This document shows positions 1 to 13,039 of a stretch of 64,000 bases of DNA, in pieces. This stretch comes from Ischnura elegans (lineage: Eukaryota; Arthropoda; Insecta; Odonata; Coenagrionidae). A program made the position numbers and the translations under genes. Each line of letters starts with the position of its first letter. Position 1 is the stretch's first letter. The stretch is taken from positions 806,001 through 870,000 of the forward strand of contig NC_060254.1 of assembly GCF_921293095.1 (NCBI RefSeq), read 5' to 3'. The notes under the pieces were generated by a model. The model ran no database searches, was not told the DNA's origin, and saw only the letters and a program-made list of their open reading frames with translations.

Positions 1-2008
1 CGATTAAAATCGATCGCAAGTTCTAAAAAAAATATTGTCATCACAAACGGCCTCCATGTAGCTAAATTAGGGCGCACAAAATGAGGATAATTTAATCGTT
101 ATATTTTTAACCTAGCACATTTTCCCAAGAATTGCCCCGAGTGCAGCGCCATTTTCATCAACTAACGAAGTTTATTACACGATTCCCTTCCTAATTAATA
201 AAAAAAAGTGTGGTCACGGGCTTAATTCCACCACATGTTATACTTCTTACATTTATGGACCAAATGATATAACGAAAATTACATCCATCTCATGACACAA
301 TGAGAGAAAATCTATCAAAAACCAACATATATCCGATTCTAAGAACTGCCGCCCGTAGGCGCCAAAACAAATGCGTTGATTATAACAACGAAGTCCAAAA
401 GAGCGTTCGTGACGCCTCCGCAGTGCTTTACCAAAAGAAAACGACTAACATTCCATTCTCACTAGCCCACCGACGGCACAATGTATCATGGGACATGGAG
501 ACTGCGAATTGATATTTAATAAATAAATCTTGATGATTTTCTTTCTTCGATGAGCATTACAGTCGACGTAAATGAAATATGAAAATCAACGTAATCAATC
601 ATGAAAAAGCTACCCTGGAAGTCAGCCATTACGTGACCTAAGATTATGTCATTTCAATCTTGGCCCTATACGCAGAGGGAGGCGAGGTGGCGTGATCAGG
701 CGTTTGACGGACGCCGTTGCATAACATCCTGGCCACGAGCATACAGCTCAACATGGGAAACCAGCCTGGACCTGGAAGGTGCGAAAGAACAGCTCCCCAA
801 ATGACATCGCTGATGCATGTATTGCTCACACGCACCGAATCGCGTTTACACCGAATTTGCTATACGCAGGTTTGTAACCAGATCACCTAATTCATAACTC
901 CCAGACAAAAATTTTAATACACGATATTCTTTTCGTTCTCTTCTTAGAGGATACTGATAAGTATATAAAGATTATTCTTAAAAACTTAATGTATGGCAGT
1001 TAATTTGATAATTGCGGCATGCCATAAATAATCCATTATGCCATGGACAAGATTTCCTGGCATTTCGACGATTTGCCTGGCCTACTTCAAATCCCCTGAC
1101 CTGATCCTAATAACCCTGACCGGTAACAACCCTGATATAATATTCGCAACCACTTAACTCAATGGCTGGGTTCAATAGGCGATTACGCCACGGGGTGTGA
1201 ATGTCACCTGGGAGCAGTTCCTTTCTCCACATGCACATTAGGCAATGAGAAACAATTTATCTCCTAATTGAAGCGTAGAGAATACTTGGGGAGCTGCTTC
1301 CATGGCTTCCTCAACAAATTTTGGACAGCATGAAAAATACACTAATGTCTTTTTCCGTTTTTCGAACCGTCGCCTTCTTCTAGAGCTATTCGCCACGAAA
1401 AATCTAGAGATCTAAATCGCTCGTAGATAAATTGAAGACGTCACAGCTTACTGAATAACCGCTCCCAGCTACTCATCGGCCTTACAAGGGTCTTTGCTAT
1501 TTACACTACAGAGGGAATGCTTTAAGGGGTAGTTTTCCTTCGAACTATCGACTTTATTCGTTTAACGAATTGCGACTTCGATACTGAATGAATAACTTAT
1601 ACCGCGCGCGCACCGAGCACCGCTCGGAGTGGCCCAAGAGAAAGAAAATGGCCAGCACGAGCGGCCCCGTCTAAAATAGAAATCTTTTCAATCGAAAGGA
1701 AAAAGGCCCGCGTTCGATAGGCAGCAGCCACTCAGTTTTGTTATAATCGATAGGCGACGGTAACCCAGGGAAACCGACGAGGGGCACACACGCTTAGGGT
1801 CCGCCCGGGGCGGCGCCGAGTCACGCAAACAGGGCACGCCCCTGAGGCGACACTCAACAACAGTCACGCATACTCCCAGAGCAAGCAATTCCTGGAAAAA
1901 GTGATGCAACCATCCCACTTGCAACGGCCTACATCCAAGGAATATTACCATGGAGGATTCTTAAGTCGGCCAATTTCCATCACCCACGTCGAAGTCACAA
2001 GGTTTAAA
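1..2008. other. No gene recognised; GC-rich patch inside
   Basis: I see no supported gene here. Open frames are short and resemble nothing I know. The stretch at about 1595-1860 is clearly richer in G+C and CpG than its surroundings. It could be a promoter or CpG-rich exon of a gene outside the window, or old transposon sequence. No splice-bounded coding exon could be supported. Confidence 0.5.
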
Positions 2009-2237
2009 GGCCGTTTTACACGGGGCACGGAATTGTACAGGTTGGAACTGCATTAATTCCTAAAATTGCGTGGAATTGCGCGAATGCATGAACGAAATTA
2101 GAGCGAGCTATTCTTCCATATACGTCAACATTCTCGCATGTGTTCTAGCAATTTACACCGATTTAAACCACGCAATTTTGACTGCTCCTTCGTACACACG
2201 TCGGATAGTGCAAGTACGTGCCCCGTGTAAAACGGCC
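2009..2237. mobile_element. MITE with perfect 21-bp terminal inverted repeats
   Basis: Short non-coding element of 229 bp. Its two ends (2009-2029 and 2217-2237) are perfect 21-bp inverted repeats beginning GGCCGTTTTACACGGGGC. A second inner inverted pair lies just inside (AAAATTGCGTGG near 2063 and its complement near 2169). The terminal sequence resembles PIF/Harbinger-type ends, but the flanks do not show a clean 3-bp duplication, so the superfamily is left open. No internal reading frame is meaningful. Perfect TIRs suggest fairly recent activity. Confidence 0.75.
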
Positions 2238-3630
2238 ATAAGTCAAGTCACCACGCGCGTAGCTAAAGTTAGAGCGACCCGATTTCCAAGACGATGTGAA
2301 CAATAATACGGCTTTGAATTCAAATTTATATTCTAGAATGCATAATCTAACGGATTCGAGAGGTGTCACTGTAATTTCCTGCGCGTGCAAATAATCAATT
2401 GACAATGGAAATAAATAGATAAGGCCCGCGCACATAGCCTCACTGCAAACGCTTTTGAAAGCAGATTAAAAAATGCACTGAAGCGACTAAGTACACACAG
2501 TCTTAAATAGCTGTTTTTTAACCTTCCCTCAGCAGTATAACTATCAATTGATTCAAATGCTATGCATACACAACTTAAATATAGTATATGTAAAAATATT
2601 TGGAGTCAAAGACAATGTAAGGTCAGCATCACCTGCTAAATAACAATTCTTCACTGATTAGCATAGTATTAGCCGTTTGCAAATTAGAAACAAGTGTTAA
2701 AAAATCCTTCACAAATATGAACGGAACATTGGATGACTTATGCAATGTGCGCGTTTACCACCCATTCTAGCCCGCATTCACATACCATAAGGTACATTAG
2801 ATTATTCACTAAATAGAGACAACTTGTTAACCCGATTTGACACAATTTAACAGCAAACTTGGCGAAGATATGGCAAATAATAATAGCTTCGACGACCTAG
2901 CCTGTACGCAGGAATTGAGAAACAGGACAGCATCCGAAAAGTACAAGATAATTCCGAATTATATGAATATGATTTCCACCCAATGAACTTAAAATAAAAA
3001 TTTGAGAAAAATCTTCCTCAAAAAACACATCATGGGAGAAAAAAATACCATATCTCCACATTATAAAACTCAGATGAGTTTGATTCAATTATCCACACTC
3101 ATTCTGATTGTACCACAAAAATAAATTCTGGCGCCTAGTAATTGCCTATAATGCAGGCTGAGATAAGATGTACAAAGGCGTCTCCCACTCCATGAAATAG
3201 GTAATCAGTAAAATTAAGTTGCAATTATTGAAAGAGTATCAATAGAATTATGTAGTCATTTTTTCTTGTTCAGTCAGCAAAACAAAAAAGTCTTCCCCTT
3301 CATAATTAAGACCTAACAATTAGTGTTCATTGGAATAACTACTACAGACCCACCAATCTATTCACTGAACTGGTAAATTAAGAAACATACCTTTTAAATT
3401 GATAGGGATAAATTCTTCAAGCCCTTTATGAGAATGAAATAATTGCAATTTTATACACACTTGTAGTACCAGAACTTTTGCCCATGTAGAGACTGCGCTA
3501 TTCCTTTAATGTAAACCTCGACCTTCTCAAAAGAAATTCATCCCTTTTTTCCAGGTTGATAGAATAAATTAATACGTAAATATATTGGATAGTATATAAT
3601 GAAAACAAATATAATATATATATTTGTGTG
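2238..3630. other. AT-rich intergenic DNA, nothing recognised
   Basis: AT-rich sequence with only short open frames. No homology, TIR or RNA-gene signature was recognised. A TA/TG microsatellite begins near 3611. Confidence 0.5.
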
Positions 3631-3631
3631 T

Positions 3632-3890
3632 GTGTGTATTTTCTTTTCCCCCTTCAACCACAGCACCGTTATCCTCATCCTTTTTCTATTGTTGAAACAA
3701 AGAGAGAGAAACATAAAAACAGGAGGAAGACACAATATATATATATCATGTAGCATTTTTACCCTCAGATTTCTGGCTTTTCCCATCTACCACAGCATCG
3801 TTGACCTCGTCCTTATTCTATTATATGCTCCTATCCCTTTCTTTCCTTACCTCTCAATTTATTTGAATATATATATATATATATATGTAT
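3632..3890 (+). mobile_element. Two adjacent SINE-tail copies
   Basis: 3752-3890 matches, on the + strand, the body and tail of the SINE found inverted at 26590-26825. Both share a TTTTTACCCTC start, a TTTCTGGCTTT segment, an ACCACAGCA block, a CCCTTTCTTTCCTTACCT block and a terminal TA microsatellite. 3632-3740 is a partial second copy of the same body (ACCACAGCACCGTTATCC). The tRNA-like head is missing from both, so they are 5'-truncated insertions in the same direction. SINEs of this kind are Pol III transcripts mobilised by a partner LINE; the partner is not identified. Confidence 0.6.
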
Positions 3891-4035
3891 GACACAGCGT
3901 GGTGTGAAGATGGAATTAAGGCCAAAAACACATGGAAAAATTTCACATGAACCAGGAATCAATTCATGGACCTTCTGCTTTCCAGGCAGATGCTCAGACC
4001 ACCAAGCTATCCAGGCTACTCTTATCCCCAGTGTT
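3891..4035 (-). mobile_element. tRNA-derived SINE copy 1
   Basis: Read on the minus strand, this has a tRNA-like head: an A-box-like TAGCTTGGTGGTCTGAGCA, a hairpin resembling an anticodon arm, and a degenerate B box. The block beginning GCCAAAAACACATGG on the + strand recurs at about 4320, so this is a dispersed family and not a tRNA gene. The acceptor stem does not pair. Confidence 0.55.
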
Positions 4036-4289
4036 TTATATACATATACACACACACAATAAAAACTTTTGGGCTATGCCGCCTCGTCAATTTGTGCCCC
4101 CAACATTTACCATGTTGGTCCCTTTCTCCCATATGATTATGACTCCTTTTTTAACCTTTAATATTATGTGCAACATGCATCATTTTCGACATCATTGTGT
4201 GGGTGTGTATTCACGTGACGCCATTCGCACAAAGGCTGCTCAACGCACACAAACATCATTACCGACGGAAGTTGAAACAAACATATGAC

Positions 4290-4432
4290 AATGACTCAGC
4301 GGTGGCGTGGAGATGAACGATAGCCAAAAACACATGGAAAAATTTCACCTTGCCCAGGAATGTAACCATGGGCCTACTTTCCCAGAAGATTCTCAGACCA
4401 CAGGGTTATTGAGGCTACTTAAGTGTTTCCCT
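4290..4432 (-). mobile_element. tRNA-derived SINE copy 2
   Basis: Diverged direct repeat of the element at 3891-4035. Both share GACNCAGCG near the border, GCCAAAAACACATGG and a following AAAAATTTCAC. The internal box region is more degraded than in copy 1. Roughly 250 bp of unrelated sequence separates the two. Confidence 0.55.
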
Positions 4433-7400
4433 TGGGGAGTTTAGGGGACCAAATCCCCCTGAATTGAGCCCAATATTTTATGTACTAATGACTTTTGGAA
4501 GCTTAATTTCACAATCTCCATTCATAACAAAATGAAGGTCCATAGAAAGTTTCATTAAAATCCAGCTCAGTGAGTGTCAGGGCATGGTTGATTTGACATA
4601 GAATGACCCTAAGGAGTTTCAGGCTGGGGCATAGTAGCATAGAGGGGTCAAGTCCTAGGCTGCTGATAAGTCCCAGGTTCAGATAACGGAGGAAGCCTTC
4701 AGACACCCCACATCAAAATCAACTAAAAGCTAAGCACCACATGAAAAGGATTTTGCCCCAAACTGGTATGTAATTCAAGCCCCTGTGGCTTTTTCTGGGG
4801 TGATCTCTCTCCAGTATTTCATTATATTTTATCAGCACTGAAAAATGAATACGTGGACATCCATCCAAAAAATACCATTAATAAGCATCATCAGTATGAG
4901 AAATTACCAACAGAAGTCAAGCAGGCCAAAACCTCATAGATATTCTATTTCTAAACATTAAACACATACCATAATTGTAAGAAATCAAGATAACTTCAAG
5001 TAATCCTAAGTGAACAGCTAATGAGGAAGTATCCTATTGTCTAGGCTAGCAAAAGCATTAAATTGAGGAGACAAACATGATGTACCAGAAAATGGAATGG
5101 AAATATAATGAAGTACATTACTTTATCAAACTATCTTTGGTTCTTTCTCCTTACCCAATTAATGAAATTTAGCTTTGAAGGAAGACTCAGTACTAAACCA
5201 AACCTTTTGGACTTTTTCCAGTTTTTCAAACTCACAAGGCACTGTAAATTGGTTGTTATGGGATCACGGACCAATTAAAAGCAGTTTATTCAGGAATGAG
5301 GGTCGTAATCACCATAAAGGGTGCGCAATTCTTGCACGAAAAAAAACAAGTTAAATTACTAATTCTCAACATTCCCACAAATTTAATAGCCTGCTATTCC
5401 CCTATCAATTTAACTTACTCAAATACCACATACAACACAATTCCATGACTACCAGAATACTGACATGGTAGATAACACTTAGATAACAATGTGAGGAAGC
5501 TACGTTGGCCACTGAGAGCAATCAATGGACACCCACCTCCTTCCTGGCAGAATTGTTGCACATTACCAATGTAACTTTGCAATCTGTACAACTTGACCAA
5601 TGAAATACATGAAGCCACAGTATAACTGACCACCTATCTATTACAGAACAAAACAGCTACACCCTTCAACGATGCCAACCATCTTACCACTGAGGGTCCG
5701 TAAAACCTCCTCCAACAAGAATTTCTACTTCAAAGAATACTCAATGCAGCAAAAAATCATGTGTTAAATACAAACAATGTTGATGACAAACTTGAACATT
5801 AGCAACCTCAGGGCTCTGCAAATACATACCACCTATTTCAGCCGCACTGTGGATATACATATCATAACACGTAAGTCAGATGAGGTATTTTTTCAATGCA
5901 GAAGTATAAAAAAAATGGAAACTTCCATAATGCCTTGCAGCTACCCACAACTCCTTCTACCCCTACAATTAAATATAAACCCCATGCGCAATGAAGATGA
6001 TCATTAAAACTAATGAAATCTTCAGCATAGGGGACAAAACATTGGTACTTTAATACTTGACAAAGGAATTAACCCAAAAGGTACATCAATGGACAGCCTG
6101 ATTGGAGGTCTAAAACTTTTTTCGAACACCGGTATACCACCACTGTTCAAACAGTGTTGCAACCTCATATACATTACTTATTTGGGAATTTGTTTGAAAA
6201 AGTTTAAATGCCTGCATTGTGCCATTACGTAAAAAAGTTTCTAACTATATAGACATAAGCATTATTGCCGGGACACAAACTTAAAAACGTTAAGGTCATG
6301 CACAGCAGAATATTTTTTTAAATATATAGAAACGTATAAAAATTGCATGATTCAGGTATAAGTTAAAAATTTCAGAGGCACAATAGAGTAGAATTGAAGA
6401 GGACTGGGTGAAAATTAGATGGTTCTAACAGTATATGATATACGGCCTACCAGTGTCAGTTGCCCCTTGATTTTACAATGACAAACCCAAATTTTGACAG
6501 TGGGCTTTGCTGTAATTGAAGCGCTGATAGTTGTACCAGAGTTTGTGCCCCCTTAATGTTCCTAATATTTAGAACAGAGGGGGTGAATGCCCCACCACAT
6601 AAGTTCTTCACAGTCCCCACAAAACGAAGTATTTCATACAAGCACTACAAGCAGTTGTGATTCACACCTCATCAAAATTCATTGAAGCAATTAAAAATTG
6701 CACTTAACAAGCGCAGCTTTTCAGATCATTTGTCAGGCCTCAGGAGTCAGCATATACCCTTATTTGCATGCCATGCTTTCATATTAGTGCAGTAACTCAG
6801 GGAGCTAGCTGCATGTGACCCACGCATTTCCCACCCCAATGTCTAAATAGTTATCGAATGAAATGTTTCCACAAGCCCACAAGAATTCATTTGTGCCGTT
6901 AGGTCATTTAGCCTTAAATTTGCTAACATACAAAGCCTCAGAAACTAGAATCAGAAGTATAATGAGATACCCATTCTTGGATGGTGTGGAGGAGAGCCAT
7001 CTCGGCCTTCTCCTTTAATTCAACTCCTGACATTTTATCCTTAAACTCAAAGGAAAAAGGCTATCGATTAAGAAGAAAGACTGCATGATTTGTTTTAATA
7101 ATTAAGGTATGATTTACGACAATTCCCATTTTTCTCCTTATTTTGGAGGGGGTTAATGGGCGGCCCTCTTCCCTCTTGTGTAAGTCCCCTATTGAAATGC
7201 ATGATAAGAGGATAATTTCGATAGATTGTAAATAGTGAATACTATTTCCCCAAGATAATTCCGCGTCATCTCGCAACCAACGGGGCGCCCGCACAATCCT
7301 GATTCCAAAAGGAATTTGGACACGGAACACGGCCGTGCTGGTCATATCAGATGGAGAAGCCCCGAGGGTCTTTTAACGGAAGCCGATCGCGGCGGAGAAT

Positions 7401-7670
7401 CATAAACGGAACATCCGGCCCGGGACGCCGCAGCCAAGTGAATTCGGACGACATTAAGGTCTGAGCAAGAAGCGAAAAGGAAAGAACACTAGAATATCGC
7501 TAGGTAAATGCGTCCAAAAGACAAGGTCCGGCAAAGTTAGAAGCAATTATTAATATTAAATAAGGGAGAATAATGTCATTACTTCCGCAAGGGACATTAG
7601 GACAGTGAAATTCTCTCCTACACTTCTGCATATGCACTTACAACCAGGCCTAAGATAGTAAAAACCGCCA
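4433..7670. other. Intergenic, no gene recognised
   Basis: No coding exon, repeat family or RNA gene could be supported across about 3.2 kb. The interval 7260-7460 is CpG-rich and could be regulatory or exonic, but no frame with splice sites was convincing. Confidence 0.45.
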
Positions 7671-7745
7671 CCCCAATATGATTCGAACCTGCGACCAGGG
7701 TTTTCCAGCGAGGACGTTACCTCCAGAGCATTTTTCTACAACTCT
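7671..7745 (-). mobile_element. tRNA-like SINE head fragment
   Basis: On the minus strand there is a good Pol III B box (GGTTCGAATC) preceded by an A-box-like segment at tRNA-like spacing. The acceptor and anticodon stems do not fold convincingly, so a functional tRNA is unlikely and a SINE head or tRNA relic is preferred. Confidence 0.4.
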
Positions 7746-10700
7746 TACAGCAAAGCGGAGAAACGAGATGACGAGTATAATTCAATTTTACATATAAATG
7801 TAGTACAATTAAATAAAGACTTCAACTATTTTTCCTGATCGTAAAGCCTAGTTTGTGTAACTAACCTCACTACATTGTGATTTCATTCTCACTATTACGA
7901 ATTTCAGTCACTCAGGAGACCGGTATTACAATAAATTGAAAGTATAAGACGGGAAGCTCTTTCCCATTGCAAAATGATATTAAGGTAACTTTACAAAGAC
8001 ATTTTCATTATTCAAGCAAGTACGCGGTTAAATTATCCGGAAAAACATCAAATTATTGTATAGAGATCCCGCTCCGATTCCACCCTCACCACTTTTCTAG
8101 TTAGGATTCGTATGATGACCTTAAGTTATGTCTATGAAAACTGCTAACAGAAACACACCCCGTACTCAATGTTTACGACCTATCAAACGAGAGAGAGATA
8201 GGATGGGCTCGGAACGATTCAAGACCCAACTACCTCTCAACCTTGATTAGCTTGCGGCAACTAGTCTTCATTATTGCTAACCGGAAGTTACTCCATTTCT
8301 AAAAATATTTTTTAATGCTACGGTCCGAATGAAACTGTTTACTGCGATTAGCAAAATCAGATCCCCGGAAAATGCACTGCGGAACCCACTGCCTCCCAAA
8401 AGTTTTGTTATCCTCCGATCCAGGGCCATTAAAATCGGCACACATGAGTAAAGAAATATTAAAAGGAAACATTTCTATCGCGACGGTGAGAGCATAGCCA
8501 ATTACAACGAACGACTCAATAAAGCTAACGATGACGCATGTACAAATAAAGATAAGAACTGCCAGCATGCGTAAAAAAATCCTTCAAAATTATACCAGTC
8601 CAGCAAACGAAGTACTGAGATGCGTCATTCTCCAAAAGTAACACATAATATTTTAATGCAATTAACTTACTGTAATGAAGATCCTCCAGTTTGAATTTCT
8701 AAAGGCGAAGTCTACTAGACTTCGACAGATTCCACTTAAGCGAACCTGAAAATTACAGAGATTCCCACATGCGTAAATTGTAAAATTATTTCCAAGTGAA
8801 TTTTTTCATCTAAGTCACAGTGGACTACAATAAAAAACATAAAATTCAACCTAAACCACGATCTCCTCCCAATCAAACAATGACCTTGTCAAGATGGCGG
8901 ATGCCGCATAAACGCGGTAAACGCATATTAACATTCACTAGAATATTATTCGACTCAAACCTCCGCTTTCAAACTCAGACACCGGTTATGTCACAGCAAA
9001 ACCGAAACTAATGTGCAATAGAACAATACAAAGTCTGAAAAAAGGTCCCAAGTGAACTAATACATACAACGCGGAACGCCTCGTAAGCCAAGTTAATTTC
9101 ACGTACTATAGCATGAAGTGATAACTCCTCCAGACAAACTATATATATAGTCCCAGGCGTTAACATTGGCGTATGATTGCAAAAAATAATTAAATACAAA
9201 ACACAGTGAACATGCAAGAACGATAAACGCAGTTCTTAACAAAAAAAACTCCACGGCATGTTACGAGTAATGGCGGGACACCAGATAAGCAAGGCTACAT
9301 ACCAGTTACTATGTGACCAGCTAACATTCGCGAATCTACAGTAATAGCTACGAGACGGTATGTTTAAACAATACTTACTTTGCAAAAACCGACGATCTAT
9401 TCACAACTTCCTGAGGTTCACAAAAAAAGACCGGTACACCACTGTGCCACAACGCTATCTTTTGCTAAAAGGGAGGGTCACAACTGCCATCTATGGACTA
9501 TCTGCGCTGTCTAGCGGCGTTTCGAATTTCATGCGCAACTTGTTTTGAGGTGCTTGGCGCGTCCTCAAACACAACAATGAAAAATAGTAATATTAACTCT
9601 ATGGCAACAATATAAGACAAGGTAAAAAAATGTTCCATCATAAATGGAGATTTATTATTCTTGACCATTAAGTAAAGGTTAAATCTTCTCAACATTTACT
9701 TTCGAGTTAGTTCTGAGGAAAAACCCTCAGCTGTTCATGTAATAACAAATATCCAGGGTAGGCTAGTCCACGTTTCGGAATAATATACACAAATTATCTC
9801 AAAATCACGACTCGAAGATGGAGAATACGAAAGTGGTAGTTAAAACAGGCACATGGAATGTCCTGACATCGGCTTTAAGAAAGAAGTCAACATAAAATTG
9901 AAAGACAAATTACATATAATTCAATTGACTCCTTTCTGTATTTTGACATTTCCTTTGGTGAAAAGCACAGATAAACTTTAAATTACGTAGGTAAAAATTC
10001 CTCCAAATGACAAATATTAACATGCCATATACTAACTGTATGCACAATAATGTAATAAGGTAGACAAAAGACATGATTTATTTCGAAGAAACGAGATAGC
10101 ACAGGATTAGCTAATTATCTGTATGGGGGGGATTTCATTTCAAATCAGGCAGAGGGGTGTCAGGTGACCATCACCGATTTCTCTGAAATTTATATATGTG
10201 AAAGCAGTCTCTTTATGATGAATAATGATGACTTTATTTCAGCTCAGAACTGAACTGTTAAAAAGTTACCATCCTTTGAACATTGCAAAGTCAGGCCTCA
10301 AGAGTAAAAAATGAAAAATCACATAAATGCTGATTACTAATGAACCATGGCTTGTTAAGCGGTGGTTGTTGCTTCATTTTGAAGAGAATTCATTTATGCA
10401 CATTCTGGCATAACTTGCAAGTCATTTGAAGCAATAATAAACAAAAAGGACTTGTTTAAACAATAAAAATTAGTCATTATTTAACAATTTATTACTAAAA
10501 AAGGCCACTTTTTATTTTCTTTAAAATTTCTCTGTGGGTAGTTTAAATTTTCTGCTTTCAATTAAAAAAATAAAAAAGGTAGTATTTTTATACTTTAGTT
10601 TTTAAGACATGTCAAAGTTAGGCATGTTTTAGACTCTTTTACACCAAGATTGCATACCTTCAAGGGGGAATAAAATGAAGTTTCCTCCTACTTAGCATTT

Positions 10701-11179
10701 ATAACAGTGAAAAGTTCATATCTGAATGATTGGTTACATCTATTGACTGAAAGCAAGTTCAATCTTGTTTACTTCCATGGCATCCAATGTGTGCAAACAC
10801 CCACTGCAACTGACTGGAAACTGTGAATGAGTCACAATTTGCACTGAGTCTTTTTCAATGGCAATTCATATAAGTCTTCTACTTTGGGCCATGTGTAATG
10901 TTTTGATGGACCACGTGGATGTATAAACGAGTCACTAATGTCATTCTCTTCTGAACAAACTGCAGTGGTTTTAGAAATTCACCAGGCTTTTTGGAAACAC
11001 ACAATGAAGTCATTCATGGTGAGATTTTGAGTACTGTATGTCTTTATATCTGAATTTGCTAGTGTCACAGCCTGTTTGATGGTGTGGTTTGCAGAGCAAG
11101 CTATAGTTGTCGCGTGTCTATGTTAACTACCAAGGCATGAAACTGTTGATCCCATGTACAGGTGTTCCTTTCACCCAAT
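7746..11179. other. Intergenic, no gene recognised
   Basis: No supported gene. A short stretch at 9820-9890 translates on the + strand to a GTWNVLTS-like string, reminiscent of the start of LINE endonuclease domains, but it is too short to call. An AAGATGGCGG motif near 8893, next to an inverted-CCAAT-like block, could be a promoter element, but no exon follows. Confidence 0.45.
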
Positions 11180-11779
11180 CATTTTTTTTGTCTAAATCGA
11201 AAGATTATTACTCTTGGAGTACATATAGGTACTTCCAGTGTTAAGATTTTTAAATGATGATATCTGTTTTTTTACGATTAAATGAAAAGTGCAAATTTTC
11301 AAGCGTACGAAAACGTGACGGCAAAGTATGAATGCTGCGAAAAGCCTGTTGACGTCTGGCTGCTTGCTGCCCAGCATGGCGGTAGCGTAGAGTACCCCGC
11401 TAGTAGTTTGCGCTTAGTTTAAAAAGATTATAAATACCCAATGAATCAAAGGAAACTCTCCGACCAAGGCAATTTTAATAGGTGATTGCTAAGGGATGTT
11501 TCCCTGAGCTCTGTGCCTCATGCATACATTGGTAATCTCAGATGATGTAAAACTCCTGACTACTCGTATAGCGTCTATTTCACTGTGACGTCATGTGGAG
11601 TGGCATTGCATCGTCGCTAATCTGGCCTTTTTCAAATGACATTGAAATTTACCATTAACATTCGCCTAAACTTAGATTTCTAAAAATCAAATAATTTGTA
11701 TATTATGAATACACTAATGGTGGGTAACGAATCACAATCAATGCCTTTCATTTTCTTTGATGAAGGAAATTACCCTGTT
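11180..11779. repeat. About 0.6 kb direct repeat, copy 1
   Basis: Copy 1 of a diverged repeat whose partner is at 12152-12804, in the same direction. Shared blocks include CTAAATCGAAAGATTATTAC near the start, AAAACGTGACGG, a CRE-like TGTGACGTCA, CTGGCCTTTTTCAAATGA, and AATGCCTTTCATTTTC close to the end. No coding capacity is evident. It is probably a mobile element or a segmental duplication; no TIR or TSD was found. Confidence 0.75.
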
Positions 11780-11912
11780 AAACTAGCCAAATAGGGTAAT
11801 TTCCTTCATCTTTCCTTTAACCAAACTTTTAAATTCCAATACTATAGTAATGGAATTTAAAAATTATATATCAATATTGTCAGGGAATATATAAAATATA
11901 TTCCCTGACAAT
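11759..11912. repeat. Three consecutive perfect or near-perfect hairpins
   Basis: Three dyads lie within 154 bp. (1) 11759-11776 with 11793-11810: 18-bp perfect arms, 16-nt loop. (2) 11827-11838 with 11851-11862: 12-bp arms around a 10-bp palindrome TACTATAGTA. (3) 11876-11892 with 11896-11912: 17-bp perfect arms, 3-nt loop. The left arm of hairpin 1 is the end of the flanking direct repeat, so hairpin 1 is an inverted duplication of that end. Confidence 0.85.
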
Positions 11913-12151
11913 GAACCGATAACCCAAACCAATCACCAAAACATCACCTATTACTAAAACACTTAATTTCTCCTTAATTAAATATTAATGAAATTTTTGA
12001 AAAACACAGAAATTGTTGAATTGAAAATTAAGTTAGATCTAACTTGCTCTGCGTCCATCTTCTGCAATGCCTCCCCGGTAAAGAAGAGACTAGGAGCTTC
12101 TTATTGGATGTATTCAGTATTTTAATACATATGAATAATAGGGTGGTTTCC

Positions 12152-12804
12152 CATTATTTTTTTATTGCCTAAATCGAAAGATTATTACTCCTGGAGTACG
12201 TATTTCACTCTTTTAGAGTTTTAAATGACAATATCTATTTTTCGGGATTAAATGAAAAGTGAACATTTTCAAGCTTGCAAAAACGTGACGGCTAAGTAGG
12301 AAGGATGGGAAAAAGTCTGTGTGACGTATTTCTGGTTCCCCCTGCCGCCTTGTGAGGTGACCTTGGGGTGAGGCTTGAGCGCTGATACGACGCAGGCTGC
12401 TAGCAGGTAGCTGAGTACCCTTCTAGCTGGTAGCACTTGGCTTAAATAATGATTATTAATACCTTATCAGATGAAGAAAACTTTCCAACCTTAGCCAGTT
12501 TTAATAGGTGATTATTAAGACATGTTTCCCTGAGCTCTGTGCCTCATGCATGCATTGGTAATCTTGGACGATGTAAAACTCCTATCTACTCATATAGAAA
12601 CTAGGTCCCTGTGACGTCACGTGGAGTGCCATCGCATGGGCGCCAATCTGGCCTTTTTCAAATGAGGATAAAATTGACCATTGACATTCGTCTAAACCAG
12701 TATTTCTAAACCCAAACAATTTGTATATTATGAATACACTAATGGTAGGTAACGAATCGCAATCAATGCCTTTCATTTTCTTTGATGAAGGAAACTACCC
12801 TGTT
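12152..12804. repeat. About 0.65 kb direct repeat, copy 2
   Basis: Second copy of the repeat at 11180-11779. It carries an extra internal segment of about 50-80 bp near 12330-12410 that copy 1 lacks. It keeps the CRE-like GTGACGTCACGTGG segment near 12610 and the AATGCCTTTCATTTTC block near its end. A 16-bp palindrome, AAGTTAGATCTAACTT, sits upstream at 12030-12045 between the copies. Confidence 0.75.
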
Positions 12805-13039
12805 ATACCTATACATGAGCAGGTATTACTGCAAAAGCCAGCCTGCACCCTCCCTCAAGATTCATTGATACTAGAATGGTAATGGGGATCCTTTTCCAAT
12901 TTCATGCCATATTTGTCTTTGTTTACAATCTTGTGAGATATTCTTTCCCTGAACAAGGACGGGGGATATTCCTTTCTGGCGTTGATTAGTCAGTCAGCGA
13001 GGGGACTGCAGGCTCTAGTGAATGCATTAGAGGAGCATT

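Noticed and set aside
1595-1960. GC-rich minus-strand frame as an exon
   Set aside because: No domain, no convincing splice sites; listed only as a composition patch.
8299-8568. 89-codon minus-strand frame with a hydrophobic start
   Set aside because: No recognised domain or conservation signal, AT-rich context, no splice support.
9815-9890. LINE endonuclease start (GTWNVLTS-like)
   Set aside because: Too short, with no continuation in any frame; could be chance.
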